A stretch of DNA of 54,040 bases from Shimia litoralis (GTDB lineage Bacteria; Pseudomonadota; Alphaproteobacteria; Rhodobacterales; Rhodobacteraceae), in contig NZ_SULI01000020.1 of the NCBI RefSeq assembly GCF_005518135.1, positions 1 to 54,040 of the forward strand, read 5' to 3'. This document shows, piece after piece, positions 27,402 through 36,711 of the stretch. Made by a program: the position numbers and the translations under genes. The notes beneath the pieces were generated by a model. The model was given only the letters and a program-made list of their open reading frames with translations, had not been told where the DNA came from and did not search any database. Every line of letters starts with the position of its first letter. Position 1 is the stretch's first letter.

Positions 27402-28973
27402 TCACGCACGCAAAAGCGTCATTGCTTCGTATCTTCTAAGAGAAATACGTGCAGATGGCCCATAGCCATAGCCAGTAAGCTTGTCAGTGTTCGGCATCAG
27501 CCGCAGAATTTCTTCGCGGGTTTCGATATCAAATGCGTCTAGTGTTTCGTGGCCCGGGTGATAGCTCTCGCTATCGAGGCCATTTCCACGCACGATTTCA
27601 TGCTGATCAAATAATAGATGCAGATATGTCACCGGCTTCCCATTGGCGACAGGACGGATAGTTTTGTCATTCACAAGGTCCTTGGCTTTGACCAAGACCT
27701 CGGAATTTCCGAACATCATGCTGGCAATAGACGACGTGATCAAAACGCGGTGATTTGGGGAAAACTCTACTGCATCGTGGTTGCCCAGCGCACCAGCATC
27801 AAAGTGGATGGGTGCATCAATTCCGATCGCCGAGCGCACAGTTTGACCAACCCAGCGCAACGCTTGGAACCCATTGTCGCGGGTTAATACCATGTCACCA
27901 ACAACAAGGTCCTCGACTGGAACTTCGCCACGCACGGTGACAATACGGGTTCCGGAAACGAAACAAGGCACAGTTGTGATTGTCACAAACCCAATATCGG
28001 TGTTCCCATCAGAATCTTCGATCTGATAGGACACAACATTTGACCCAACCTCGCCATCAGACACAATCGTAACGGTGCCATCACCGTTGAAGGTAATGCT
28101 CTCGCCGGAACCCACAACAATCGGTTCACCGATGACGACTTCTTGGCCGTTGATATGCGTAATATTCAGGGTGGCGCCATTGTTGCTCACGTCATTCGTC
28201 GTCAGATCAAAAGTGTGTTCACCCGTAAGAGAAATTTCAACAGCATCATCCCCGGCAACCAGTGCCGTTTGAACGGAGTTTCCTGCGATCAACAAATTTG
28301 AATCGTATTTGTCATCCCCGCCATCCGCGATGGCAATCTTGATTGTGTTTGTCTCACCTGGATTCACGGTCGCCTTCAGCGTCATGGTGACAGTAAAGCC
28401 ATCCATTTCAGTATTGGCGACCTCGGCATCTGCGGGGTTGTCGACATACAGGTTTTGGTTGCTCTCGTCGTTGATGTTGTTGATCGTAATATCGCCATCA
28501 CCAACGGTGAGTTCGGCTTTTACGCCATTCACCCAAACCCCTACGGCATCATTAAAGCCAGAATTGACATATTCTAGTTATTCTTCGGAAGAGAAGGTCA
28601 CCTGCATCGTCAGTGTCGACCCATCCGGTTCAAACTCTGCCTCAAAAATCGCAGCGTCATAGGTTGTTGCGCCCGCAATCGCCTCTAGGTCCTCATCGCC
28701 CGCAAGGCCATGGCGAGTCGTCGTCGACGCCGATCTGTTTGCATCACCATCACTGTGCGTGACATCTTCAGCATTCCCAGTAGATAGAATAACGCCGGTA
28801 TCCGACGGCGTTAAGCCCGGGGCGTCCTGATCACCACCTGAATAGATGCCGGATGCGCTGTTTGCCCCGGTATAAGATGCTGATTCAATTGAAATGCCGG
28901 ACCCGAACATCGCGTTCGCCATCGCCATCGCGTCTGCAGAAGTATCGATAGAGAGTTCTGTCGCCGTTACCAT
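27402..28973 (-). pseudogene. choice-of-anchor-L/Hint protein gene interrupted by an in-frame TAA
   Basis: From ATG 28973 (AAGGA upstream) the frame encodes a choice-of-anchor-L domain start (LSIDTSADAMAMANAMFGSG, DTGVILSTG) up to FSSEE, then meets TAA at 28578-28580. The same frame continues without another stop for 392 codons to 27402, through the rest of the anchor-L domain (YVNSGFND), a beta linker, a full Hint domain (PCFVSGTRI, SPNHRVLI, HLLFDQHEI) and the common C-terminal tail. The intact paralogue at 30776-32341 reads SEEYPEY at this point, so TAT to TAA is a simple nonsense change. There is no frameshift and the downstream part is not decayed. Either the lesion is recent, or readthrough occurs. 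Full length would be 523 codons. Confidence 0.75.
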
Positions 28974-29291
28974 ATCATTTTATCCTTCACCTCACGCACA
29001 CGAGATATCACTGCAAATGTGTAATTTTCTTTATAATGACAACCCTTTTATTGGGGGAAAACGTCAACAATCTTCCCCAAAAGGGGAAACAATGTGTCCA
29101 TTTTCAACATTTTAGCCCGAAATTTCCGCATTCACTCCAAAAACCACCTAGAAGCTCAGCTTGGTGAATGACCTTCCAACAGCGCGCCCACTCTCGAAGG
29201 TGAGTCGATTTGCTCTGTGTTTCTGAACGGAATTGGGCAAGTTCATACCGGTGGTTGACCTGCGCCCCATGCCCGCGATAAGGCGGTGCCT
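28974..29291. other. 318-base divergent region upstream of the interrupted Hint gene
   Basis: AT-rich spacer between the minus-strand Hint pseudogene and a plus-strand small gene. It holds a hairpin (29073-29088) and an AT-rich TTTATA stretch at 29030 that could be part of a minus-strand promoter. No ORF or RNA gene is recognisable. Confidence 0.45.
29073..29088. repeat. inverted repeat TTCCCC-AAAA-GGGGAA
   Basis: A perfect 6-bp inverted repeat with a 4-base loop, 100 bases upstream of the interrupted Hint gene. A related G-rich stretch (TTGGGGG at 29051-29057) is adjacent and could pair with the same arm. It may be an operator or a hairpin; there is no T-tract. Confidence 0.35.
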
Positions 29292-29660
29292 ATGGATAAA
29301 CCAAAGAAAAAATCTCGCCAGCAAGCGTACACTCTCCTTGTTCAGGTTGGACGCAAAGAGGACGATGGCCTACCGAAAGGCGCGACCGGTGGTGCGTTGA
29401 TGATCTATGCCAGTGGCGTGGATGAAGCAGAAGCCGTGCGCGAAACGGTGGCTATTCTAAAGCAGGCCGATCTTGCGCCGCTTGACGTCACTGGATACGG
29501 CACCCTTGAAGAACGCGAAGCACAGGGCCACGAGATCGACGACGACGAGCGCGGCCTGATGCAAAGGGCGCTGGATGAAAACTCGGTCATCGTCGCTCAG
29601 CTGACCCCGTTTTATAACGGCGAAGAAGCCGTCGATAGCTCAGAAGACACATTACACTAG
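29292..29660 (+). CDS. conserved hypothetical acidic protein (122 residues)
   Basis: Small soluble protein beginning MDKPKKKSRQQAYTLLVQ and ending with an acidic tail. The middle has a ferredoxin-like pattern of strands and helices (YTLLVQVG, GALMIYASG, EAEAVRETVAILKQA). AAGG lies upstream of ATG 29292; a GTG two codons earlier is possible. I believe similar proteins occur in the dap region of other roseobacters, which would make it a core gene caught between Hint genes. It is convergent with the degenerate Hint gene, 8 bases apart. No function is known. Confidence 0.65.
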   Translation: MDKPKKKSRQQAYTLLVQVGRKEDDGLPKGATGGALMIYASGVDEAEAVRETVAILKQADLAPLDVTGYGTLEEREAQGHEIDDDERGLMQRALDENSVIVAQLTPFYNGEEAVDSSEDTLH

Positions 29661-29668
29661 TCGAGCCG

Positions 29669-30763
29669 CTAAGCCGCGCGCTGTTCCGCAAGGATCAGCG
29701 CCTCGAACGATCCAAGCACCGGATACGCCGTTTTATTGTGTTCAGGCAGCATATTGCGCTCGAACTGGCCCAACAAGCTTGAGCGCAACAGGTTTGGTCT
29801 GCGCCGAATGCGACCAATATCCAACGTCTCGACATAGGTCCCTGCGGCATTGATTGCCTCGTGATCCGGGAGCAAAAACTGAAGGTATGTCACAAGCGCC
29901 GTATCTCGGACAGGCAAGGCGGCCGTGTGATTTATCAGATGGCGTGCCGGCACGAGAACCTGTTCAGCATTAAAGAGGTATTCAACGCGAGAGCCTCCAA
30001 TCACCAACCTCTGCGTCGAAGACATGGTGACATCGCACTTGAGGCCAAAATATGGTGTCCGCAACCGAACCGGTTCAAACAGCCCTCGTGCAGGCACCGT
30101 GCGGCGCACAACTTGCAGCACCGGCACTGACGCGCCGTCTAGCGTTTCAAGCAAATCGCCTCGTTTAATGTCTTTTGCCCATTTCGTACCATACGCCGTC
30201 GCAATTGGCGTCTGTGCCGTAAGTCCGGGCATGGGGCCAATGGGCTCAATACAATCGGACACTGCTAGAAAACACACATCCGCCGCCATCGCGCCTTGCG
30301 CAGGGTTCAACACCATTTCACGAATATCTAGCAACGACACAGGAAGCGGATCTTTCAGAATGATCTGATCGCTGTGCCCTGTTTCTGGGCGCTCGACAGA
30401 CAAGCGCGCCCAACGATGGGCCATGTCCCAGCTATAGGTAATGCGCAGGATATCTGTGCGAGCTTCTGCGGAAAGGTTGATCGCACCATGGCACAGGTAC
30501 GCCCCCATAGAGTGCACCAAAGCGATTCCACCTCCTGGTACGGCGCGGATCGAAAAATTAACGTCTCGAGACAACCCACCATCCAAACCCAACAAGAGCT
30601 GTGGACGATCTTCGGGCGACAATCGAGTTTCCATGAGAATGCTGCCCGACGGCATAGTCGCATCATGAGCATCAAGGTCACCTGCAGCTGGTGTAGTCGC
30701 TTGCGACAGACCCTTTGGATTAAACAACTTGTGTTTCTTATCCGAAATCGCAATCCAAGTCAT
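29669..30763 (-). CDS. degenerate Hint-domain protein lacking the catalytic cysteine
   Basis: The first 170 residues form a beta-sandwich-like domain (ILMETRLSPEDRPQLLLGLDG, ISYSW-like strand, RWARLSVE), possibly lectin-like. Residues about 180-330 align with the Hint domains of this window (TAQTPIATAYG, KDIKRGDLLETLDG, QVLVPARHLI, YLQFLLPDHEAI). The nucleophilic Cys is replaced (LTAQT where others have CFxxGT) and the block-B SPxHR reads SSTQR, so both catalytic positions are lost; self-cleavage is not expected. The C-terminus (AYPVLGSFEALIL) keeps the shared tail pattern. GGAGCG precedes ATG 30763. The gene starts 12 bases after the intact Hint gene's stop and is surely co-transcribed with it. 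Confidence 0.78.
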   Translation of the reverse strand: MTWIAISDKKHKLFNPKGLSQATTPAAGDLDAHDATMPSGSILMETRLSPEDRPQLLLGLDGGLSRDVNFSIRAVPGGGIALVHSMGAYLCHGAINLSAEARTDILRITYSWDMAHRWARLSVERPETGHSDQIILKDPLPVSLLDIREMVLNPAQGAMAADVCFLAVSDCIEPIGPMPGLTAQTPIATAYGTKWAKDIKRGDLLETLDGASVPVLQVVRRTVPARGLFEPVRLRTPYFGLKCDVTMSSTQRLVIGGSRVEYLFNAEQVLVPARHLINHTAALPVRDTALVTYLQFLLPDHEAINAAGTYVETLDIGRIRRRPNLLRSSLLGQFERNMLPEHNKTAYPVLGSFEALILAEQRAA

Positions 30764-30775
30764 CGTACTGCGCTC

Positions 30776-32341
30776 CTATGCTGCATCGGGCCGGCACAAC
30801 AAAACGCCCACCTCAAATGGTTTCAACGCGGGCCGCACCGCGGCGCCATACCCTTGCCCAGTTGCGGTATCGAGCTCTGGAAAAATTGCCGATATCTCGT
30901 CCACAATTTCTGCTTCAAAGATGTTGTTGATCTGTGGCCCGGGCAAAAAGCTCTCGGTCTCAAGCCCTTGCGAAAAGACGATTTGGTGAGTGTCGAACAA
31001 AATATGGAAATACTCGACCGTCCCACCGACTTTGCGCACGACACTTTGGTCGTTCACAAGATCTTTTGCTGCAATCAACACCTCTGAGTCACCAAACAGA
31101 ACTTCTGCAAGGCTATCCCTGATTAAAATACGGTGCTGCGGTGATACAAGCAGGGTTTCATGCTCACCAAACGTGTTTGCCGCGATACGAATAGGCGCCA
31201 GCTTGTCCTCTGCGAGGACTGTACGGCTTCCGACCCAACGGATTGGCTGAGACCCATCATCATAGGTTTCCACCAAATCCCCGACTTCCAAATCTTCGAC
31301 AGGGACATCCCCAAATGGGGTGCGGATTAATGTGCCCACAACAAAACAAGGGGCCGCATTGATTGTCGCGAACCCGACATCTGTCACACCCGCATCATTC
31401 TCGATGGTATAGGTGAAATTGGCGACTTCGGTGTCACCATCAGAGGTCACAGTCACAGTACCATCAATGTTCAGGGTAATTGACTGACCCGACGCAAGAA
31501 GGATGGGAGACCCAACTGTCGCCACTTGACCATTGATGTGCGTAATCGTCAAAGTGCTGCCAGTGTTGGTATCATTGTCCATCAGATCGACGGTCTTTGA
31601 CGTATTCAATCCAATGTTGATCGTGTCAGTCTCAGCAACGACAGCCGTTTGCAAAGAGTTCGCGGCGATCAGAAGGTTCGAGTCATAGCTTTCATCTGAC
31701 ACGTCTGCGATGGCGATACGAATGGTGTTTTCTTCATTGGCAACCACATCCATCGTCAACGTCATGGTGATGGTAAAACCATCCATCTCGGTGTTGTACG
31801 CATCGCCTGTGTTGTCGATAAACAAGCTTTCGTTTTCACCGTTGTTGATATTGCCGGGGTCAACATCACCGTCCCCAATCGCCATCGGGACAAGTTCGTC
31901 GTTCACCCAAACCGCTACGAAATCTTGATAGATGGAATCGATGTATTCCGGATATTCTTCCGATGCGAATACGAATTGCATCGTCATTGTATCGCCGGTG
32001 GGAATAAACGTGACGTCCATATAGGCCGCGTCATATGTGCTTGTCCCCGCCACCGCGTTAAAGGCGGCAACATTGTTGGGCCCATCAGAGTCAGTGGTTT
32101 GGTTGGTGTCCTGATTGTATTGACCGTTGCGGTTCGTAAACCCGCGCACGTCCCCCGTAGACAGAATAACCCCTGTATCAGACGGGGCCACACCCGGCGT
32201 ACGCACATCCGCATTGGAGTAAATTGCCGACGAATCCCGATCGCCGGTATACGTTGCGTCCACAATTGTGACACCATCGCCGAAAATTGTTTCGGCCATT
32301 TCGGTCGCGTTCGCGCCCCGATCCGTTGGCAAACGTGCCAT
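30776..32341 (-). CDS. choice-of-anchor-L and Hint domain protein, intact
   Basis: Residues about 5-190 are a choice-of-anchor-L domain (ATEMAETIFGDGV, PSDTGVILSTG, FASEEYPEYI), known from large surface or secreted bacterial proteins. Next is a Ca-binding-like, acidic beta linker with TLTITHINGQ and TYTIEND repeats, then a Hint domain from about residue 335 (APCFVVGTLIRT, block-B SPQHRILI, HILFDTHQIV), all catalytic positions present. The tail resembles that of the other Hint proteins. No Sec signal is seen, so export would need another route such as type I secretion. ATG 32341 is chosen over 32371 because a GGGGCGATACAGG stretch precedes it. It heads an operon with the degenerate Hint gene. 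Function unknown. Confidence 0.82.
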   Translation of the reverse strand: MARLPTDRGANATEMAETIFGDGVTIVDATYTGDRDSSAIYSNADVRTPGVAPSDTGVILSTGDVRGFTNRNGQYNQDTNQTTDSDGPNNVAAFNAVAGTSTYDAAYMDVTFIPTGDTMTMQFVFASEEYPEYIDSIYQDFVAVWVNDELVPMAIGDGDVDPGNINNGENESLFIDNTGDAYNTEMDGFTITMTLTMDVVANEENTIRIAIADVSDESYDSNLLIAANSLQTAVVAETDTINIGLNTSKTVDLMDNDTNTGSTLTITHINGQVATVGSPILLASGQSITLNIDGTVTVTSDGDTEVANFTYTIENDAGVTDVGFATINAAPCFVVGTLIRTPFGDVPVEDLEVGDLVETYDDGSQPIRWVGSRTVLAEDKLAPIRIAANTFGEHETLLVSPQHRILIRDSLAEVLFGDSEVLIAAKDLVNDQSVVRKVGGTVEYFHILFDTHQIVFSQGLETESFLPGPQINNIFEAEIVDEISAIFPELDTATGQGYGAAVRPALKPFEVGVLLCRPDAA

Positions 32342-32643
32342 ACCTGTATCGCCCCATGCAAAGAGGCACATCGCACAACAACACGCCGAGATTCCTCGGT
32401 CGTTTCCAATGAGTAAAGTGAAGCCAACTGCTCGATACAGGGAGTTTCACGATTTGGTGGCCTTTTTGGCCTTGCTGCTGATTGACCTGCCTCGGTCTTA
32501 TTATTGCTCTCACTAAACAACAAAAAACCGCATGTGTTAAGGGGCTTAGCGTGTGTTGTTCCGGTTCTTACAAATAATTGTGGCTTTCGTGCCCGATTGG
32601 GGTATGCGAAAACACTCGGAACACTGGTTTGAAAGAGCAAGAT
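32342..32643. other. 302-base divergent promoter region between the Hint operon and dapE
   Basis: No gene is recognised. Around 32459-32471 is a small GGCC-TTTTT-GGCC repeat, and ACAACA / TGTTGT arms flank an A-rich block at about 32515-32565. Promoters for both flanking genes must lie here, but none can be assigned with confidence. Confidence 0.4.
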
Positions 32644-33789
32644 ATGTCTGAAATTGATCCCGTAAAGCTCACTGCTGATCTTATTCGCTGCCCTTCGGTT
32701 ACGCCCGACGAGGGTGGCGCGCTGGTTCTTCTCGAGACTGTGTTGGCTCAGGCAGGGTTTGACTGTACCCGCGTGGATCGCGGCGAGATTTGCAACCTGT
32801 TCGCGCGATGGGGCGACAAGAACCATCCGCGCAGTTTTGGCTTTAACGGCCATACCGATGTTGTTCCCTTGGGGGACGAAACCGCGTGGACCATGCCCCC
32901 GTTCGGCGCAGAAATCAAAGACGGGATCATGTACGGACGCGGCGCAACTGACATGAAATCGGGCGTGGCTGCATTTGTTGCGGCGGCTGTGGATCTGGTA
33001 ACGCAAACACCCCCGGATGGCGCTCTGATTATTACCATCACTGGTGATGAAGAAGGGGATGCGCTGGACGGAACGGTGGCTCTGCTGGATCATATGAGCG
33101 AAACCCAAGAGCAAATGTCTGTCTGTTTGGTGGGTGAGCCAACCTGTCCCAACACGATGGGCGAAATGATGAAAATTGGACGCCGCGGGTCCCTAAATGC
33201 CTTTTTTACATTCACCGGCGTTCAAGGGCATGCAGCCTATCCACATCGGGCGAAAAACCCTTTGCCAGCCATGGCGCACCTGATGGACCTGCTGTCTTCA
33301 CATGCGCTTGATACAGGCACAGATCATTTCGATGCCTCGACATTGGCCGTGGTCACCATGGACACCGGAAATCCCGCGACAAATGTGATTCCAGCAACCT
33401 GCCGTGCAACCGTTAACATCAGGTTCAATGACACTCACAGCGGCCAAAGCTTGACCAACTGGATGCAGGGTTTGGTTGACGAGGTGGCCAGTGCCACAGG
33501 CATCACCATCGACATGTCGGTGAAAGTTTCAGGTGAAAGCTTTGTGACCCCTCCGGGAGAGTTGTCAGAGCTCGTGTCCAAGTCGGTACTGGCAGAGACT
33601 GGTGTATCTCCGACCCTCTCGACAAGCGGCGGCACCTCGGATGCGCGCTTTGTTCAGCACCACTGCCCAGTCGTCGAATTTGGTCTGGTCGGCAAGACCA
33701 TGCACCAAGTGGACGAATGCGTACCTGTCGAACAAATCATCCAGCTCAAGGCAGTTTATTCACGGGTTTTGCGTGACTATTTCACCTGA
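32644..33789 (+). CDS. dapE: succinyl-diaminopimelate desuccinylase
   Basis: M20 family dinuclear zinc hydrolase that releases succinate from N-succinyl-LL-diaminopimelate in lysine and peptidoglycan precursor synthesis. ATG 32644 gives 381 residues, full length. Metal ligands appear in GHTDVVP (His70, Asp72), GATDMKSG and GDEEGDA, and the C-terminal [13 protein letters not shown] block holds the last histidine ligand. The ribosome binding site is modest (AAAGAG). The 3' end overlaps the next gene by 17 bases. It belongs to the same pathway as dapD at 24.8 kb but is separated from it by the glycosyltransferase/Hint region. Confidence 0.97.
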   Translation: MSEIDPVKLTADLIRCPSVTPDEGGALVLLETVLAQAGFDCTRVDRGEICNLFARWGDKNHPRSFGFNGHTDVVPLGDETAWTMPPFGAEIKDGIMYGRGATDMKSGVAAFVAAAVDLVTQTPPDGALIITITGDEEGDALDGTVALLDHMSETQEQMSVCLVGEPTCPNTMGEMMKIGRRGSLNAFFTFTGVQGHAAYPHRAKNPLPAMAHLMDLLSSHALDTGTDHFDASTLAVVTMDTGNPATNVIPATCRATVNIRFNDTHSGQSLTNWMQGLVDEVASATGITIDMSVKVSGESFVTPPGELSELVSKSVLAETGVSPTLSTSGGTSDARFVQHHCPVVEFGLVGKTMHQVDECVPVEQIIQLKAVYSRVLRDYFT

Positions 33790-34393
33790 TTTTCGCCGTC
33801 GTGCCCGTCTGGTGGTTATGGTGAAAGAACCGTTTGCCGGACGTGTTAAGACAAGATTGGGTCGAGACATCGGCATGACCTCTGCTGCGTGGTGGTTTCG
33901 ACATCAAAGCGCCCGCTTACTGCGTAACATCACGGACCCACGATGGGATACCGTGCTCGCCGTCAGCCCCGACCACCAAGGCATGACAAGCCGGATATGG
34001 CCCGCTCACTTGCCTCGACTTCCTCAGGGCCTAGGCGACCTTGGGGATCGGATGGCGCGCATATTCCGATCAGTGCCCCCTGGCCCTGTCTGTGTCATCG
34101 GAGCCGATATCCCGGACGTCTCTCGTGGTCATATCGCCGCCGCGTTTCGGGCCTTGGGCAATCATGACGCTGTCTTTGGCCCAGCAACAGACGGCGGGTA
34201 TTGGCTTGTTGGTTTGAAACGCACGGCGCCACCTCCACCGGCATTTCTCGCAAATGTCCGCTGGTCGACAGAACACGCTCTCGCAGACAGCGAAGCAACC
34301 TTGCCCGGATATCGCATGTCCCACACGTACACCCTCGGGGATGTCGACACCGTTCAAGATCTACAACGTCGCAAAGACACACAGCCGCTCTAG
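33773..34393 (+). CDS. DUF2064 / TIGR04282 family nucleotidyl- or glycosyl-transferase
   Basis: Small GT-A-fold protein with the family opening [19 protein letters not shown] and a later DGGYWLVGL motif. GTG 33773 is the only start that keeps the N-terminal strand (RLVVMVKEP) and gives 206 residues; the ATG at 33818 would cut into the strand. The gene overlaps dapE by 17 bases, so it is translationally linked. In some genomes relatives sit with radical SAM genes (selenodomain-associated transferase 1), but none is present here. The reaction is unknown. Confidence 0.8.
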   Translation: MTISPDFRRRARLVVMVKEPFAGRVKTRLGRDIGMTSAAWWFRHQSARLLRNITDPRWDTVLAVSPDHQGMTSRIWPAHLPRLPQGLGDLGDRMARIFRSVPPGPVCVIGADIPDVSRGHIAAAFRALGNHDAVFGPATDGGYWLVGLKRTAPPPPAFLANVRWSTEHALADSEATLPGYRMSHTYTLGDVDTVQDLQRRKDTQPL

Positions 34394-34437
34394 CGATTTC
34401 CCAATGACGCCACCCACATCCCATGATAGGGCAAGTT

Positions 34438-36690
34438 ATGCGTATCCCAACAAAAGAGGAAATCCTGAACTGGATTTCCGCGAACCCGACCCAGACAGCC
34501 AAACGTGACATCGCCAAAGCCTTTGGCATCAAAGGTGCTGCACGTATCGATCTCAAACGCGTTCTAAAGGAACTCGAGGCAGAGGGCCATCTGACCAAAC
34601 GCAAACACAGCTACCGAGATCCGGACAAGCTGCCGCCCGTCAGCGTGCTTGAGGTGGCCGAGACTGGCCCCGATGGTGATCTTTACGCACGCCCTCTTGA
34701 GTGGCAAAGCGAAGCCGAAGCACCCGTCATTTTGGTGATTACCCGCGCCAGCGACCCCGCGCTGGGCAAAGGGGACCGCATTCTTGGCCGCCTGACCGAA
34801 GTGTCAGATGACGACCACCAATACGAGGCCCGCCTGATCCGCCGGATCGGAACCAACCCAAAGCGCGTGTTGGGCATTTTCCGCAAATCAACCGAAGGTG
34901 GGCGGATTCTGCCCATCGACAAAGGCGATGGCAAAGAATGGTATGTGCCCGCTGACCACGCGAATGGCGCCAAAGATGGCGAACTTGTCGAGGCGCAGCA
35001 AACCGGCCCACGCGGTCGCATGGGGTTGCCCCGCGCGAAAATCGTTGAACGTCTGGGTGATCCCAGCGCCCCCAAAGCCGTGTCTTTGATTGCCATCCAC
35101 CAACACGGCATCCCGGACAGCTTCCCAGACCAAGTGATCGCAGAGGCCGATAAGGCCAAACCAGCCCCCCTTGGTCCCAGAGAAGATATGCGGGACATGC
35201 CCTTGGTCACGATTGATCCTGCCGATGCACGCGATCATGATGACGCTTGCTGGGCCCATGCAGATGACGACCCCAAAAACGAGGGCGGGCACGTTGTGTG
35301 GGTGGCTATCGCCGATGTGGCCCACTATGTGACCCCCGGATCAGAACTGGACCGCGAGGCCCATAAGCGCGGCAACTCAAGCTATTTTCCTGACCGTGTG
35401 GTCCCCATGTTGCCGGATCGGCTTTCGGGTGATTTGTGCTCTTTACACGAAGGGGTCCCGCGCGCCTGTATTGCCGTCAGAATGCAGCTGGACAGCCATG
35501 GCCGGAAAATCGGACATCGGTTTGTGCGCGGCATGATGCGGTCTGTGGCATCGCTGAATTATGCAGAAGTGCAAGAAGCCCGTGATGGGAACCCGAACGA
35601 GACCTGCGCGCCGTTGATGGCCGACATTATCAACCCGCTGTACGACGCGTACGAGGCCACCAAAAAAGCACGCGCAGACCGCCAACCTCTCGATTTGGAC
35701 CTGCCCGAACGCAAGGTCGAACTCACCCCAGAAGGCAAGGTTGCCTCGATCCTGTTTCGTGAACGTCTGGATGCACACCGCCTGATCGAAGAATTCATGA
35801 TTCTGGCAAATGTGGCCGCAGCAGAGACGCTTATTGCAGCGCGAGCCCCGCAATTGTTTCGTATTCACGAAGAGCCGAACCGTGAGAAACTGGATGCGCT
35901 ACGCGAAACCGCACAGTCTGCTGGATTTAATCTGGCCAAAGGTCAGGTTCTCAAGACACAGCATCTCAATGCTTTGCTGAATGCCGCAGCTGGCACCGAA
36001 GACGCTGAGCTTATCAATATTTCAACACTGCGTAGCATGACGCAGGCCTATTATAGCCCTTCAAATTTTGGGCACTTTGGCTTGGCGCTTCAGTCATATG
36101 CACACTTCACCTCTCCGATCCGCAGATACGCAGATCTTGTTGTTCACCGAGCGTTGGTCACGGCACATGGCTGGGGAAACGACGGATTGTCGCCCGAAGG
36201 CATCGAGCGCCTTGAACAAACCGCCGCGCATATTTCCGACACCGAACGCCGGTCTATGATGGCCGAGCGCGATACCACAGACAGATATCTTGCGGCCTAT
36301 CTATCTGAACGTATCGGCAATGAGTTCACCGGCAAGATCAACGGCATCGCCAAGTTCGGCGTATTTGTAAAGATGGATGAAACCGGCGCGGACGGATTGA
36401 TTCCTATGCGCAATCTTGGCCGCGAGTACTTTCACTATGACCCCGACACCAAGATATTAAGGGGGTCAGACACCGGACTTACAATCGGCCTTGGCCAACG
36501 CGTTACAGTTCGCCTGACCGAAGCTGCCCCCGTGACCGGAGGCATAGCGCTCGAGCTTTTGACTCTTGACGGTAAACCGCTTCCGACAGGCGGACAGCGC
36601 GGTCGCGGCAAGCCCGCCAAGGGCAAGGCCACAAAGGCCAAGCGCAAGGCGGACAAAACCAAACGCAAAGTATCGCGTCGCCGCCGATAA
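34438..36690 (+). CDS. rnr: ribonuclease R
   Basis: Processive 3'-5' exoribonuclease that degrades structured RNA. ATG 34438 (start MRIPTKEEILNWI) has AGGGC upstream and gives 750 residues. Domain order is an N-terminal winged helix (TAKRDIAKAFGIKG), cold-shock OB folds, the RNB catalytic domain with the metal-binding aspartates in DPADARDHDDACW (about residues 260-270), an S1 domain (GKINGIAKFGVFVKMDETG) and a lysine/arginine-rich tail ending SRRRR typical of RNase R rather than RNase II. It follows the DUF2064 gene after 44 bases and is convergent with a GST gene. Confidence 0.96.
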   Translation: MRIPTKEEILNWISANPTQTAKRDIAKAFGIKGAARIDLKRVLKELEAEGHLTKRKHSYRDPDKLPPVSVLEVAETGPDGDLYARPLEWQSEAEAPVILVITRASDPALGKGDRILGRLTEVSDDDHQYEARLIRRIGTNPKRVLGIFRKSTEGGRILPIDKGDGKEWYVPADHANGAKDGELVEAQQTGPRGRMGLPRAKIVERLGDPSAPKAVSLIAIHQHGIPDSFPDQVIAEADKAKPAPLGPREDMRDMPLVTIDPADARDHDDACWAHADDDPKNEGGHVVWVAIADVAHYVTPGSELDREAHKRGNSSYFPDRVVPMLPDRLSGDLCSLHEGVPRACIAVRMQLDSHGRKIGHRFVRGMMRSVASLNYAEVQEARDGNPNETCAPLMADIINPLYDAYEATKKARADRQPLDLDLPERKVELTPEGKVASILFRERLDAHRLIEEFMILANVAAAETLIAARAPQLFRIHEEPNREKLDALRETAQSAGFNLAKGQVLKTQHLNALLNAAAGTEDAELINISTLRSMTQAYYSPSNFGHFGLALQSYAHFTSPIRRYADLVVHRALVTAHGWGNDGLSPEGIERLEQTAAHISDTERRSMMAERDTTDRYLAAYLSERIGNEFTGKINGIAKFGVFVKMDETGADGLIPMRNLGREYFHYDPDTKILRGSDTGLTIGLGQRVTVRLTEAAPVTGGIALELLTLDGKPLPTGGQRGRGKPAKGKATKAKRKADKTKRKVSRRRR

Positions 36691-36711
36691 GGCCGTGACT
36701 GTCAATCGTTT

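Noticed and set aside
27402-28532. Separate 376-residue Hint gene starting at GTG 28532
   Set aside because: The GTG is internal to the choice-of-anchor-L domain, has no supporting ribosome binding site and is in frame with the upstream half; a single gene with a nonsense codon explains it better.
31984-33114. 376-codon minus-strand open frame across dapE and the Hint-L gene start
   Set aside because: It overlaps dapE antisense and the Hint gene in another frame; its composition is shadow-like and no motif is seen.
33602-33772. Longer N-terminus for the DUF2064 protein inside dapE
   Set aside because: The extension reads dapE sequence in another frame and does not resemble the family; GTG 33773 preserves the conserved opening strand.
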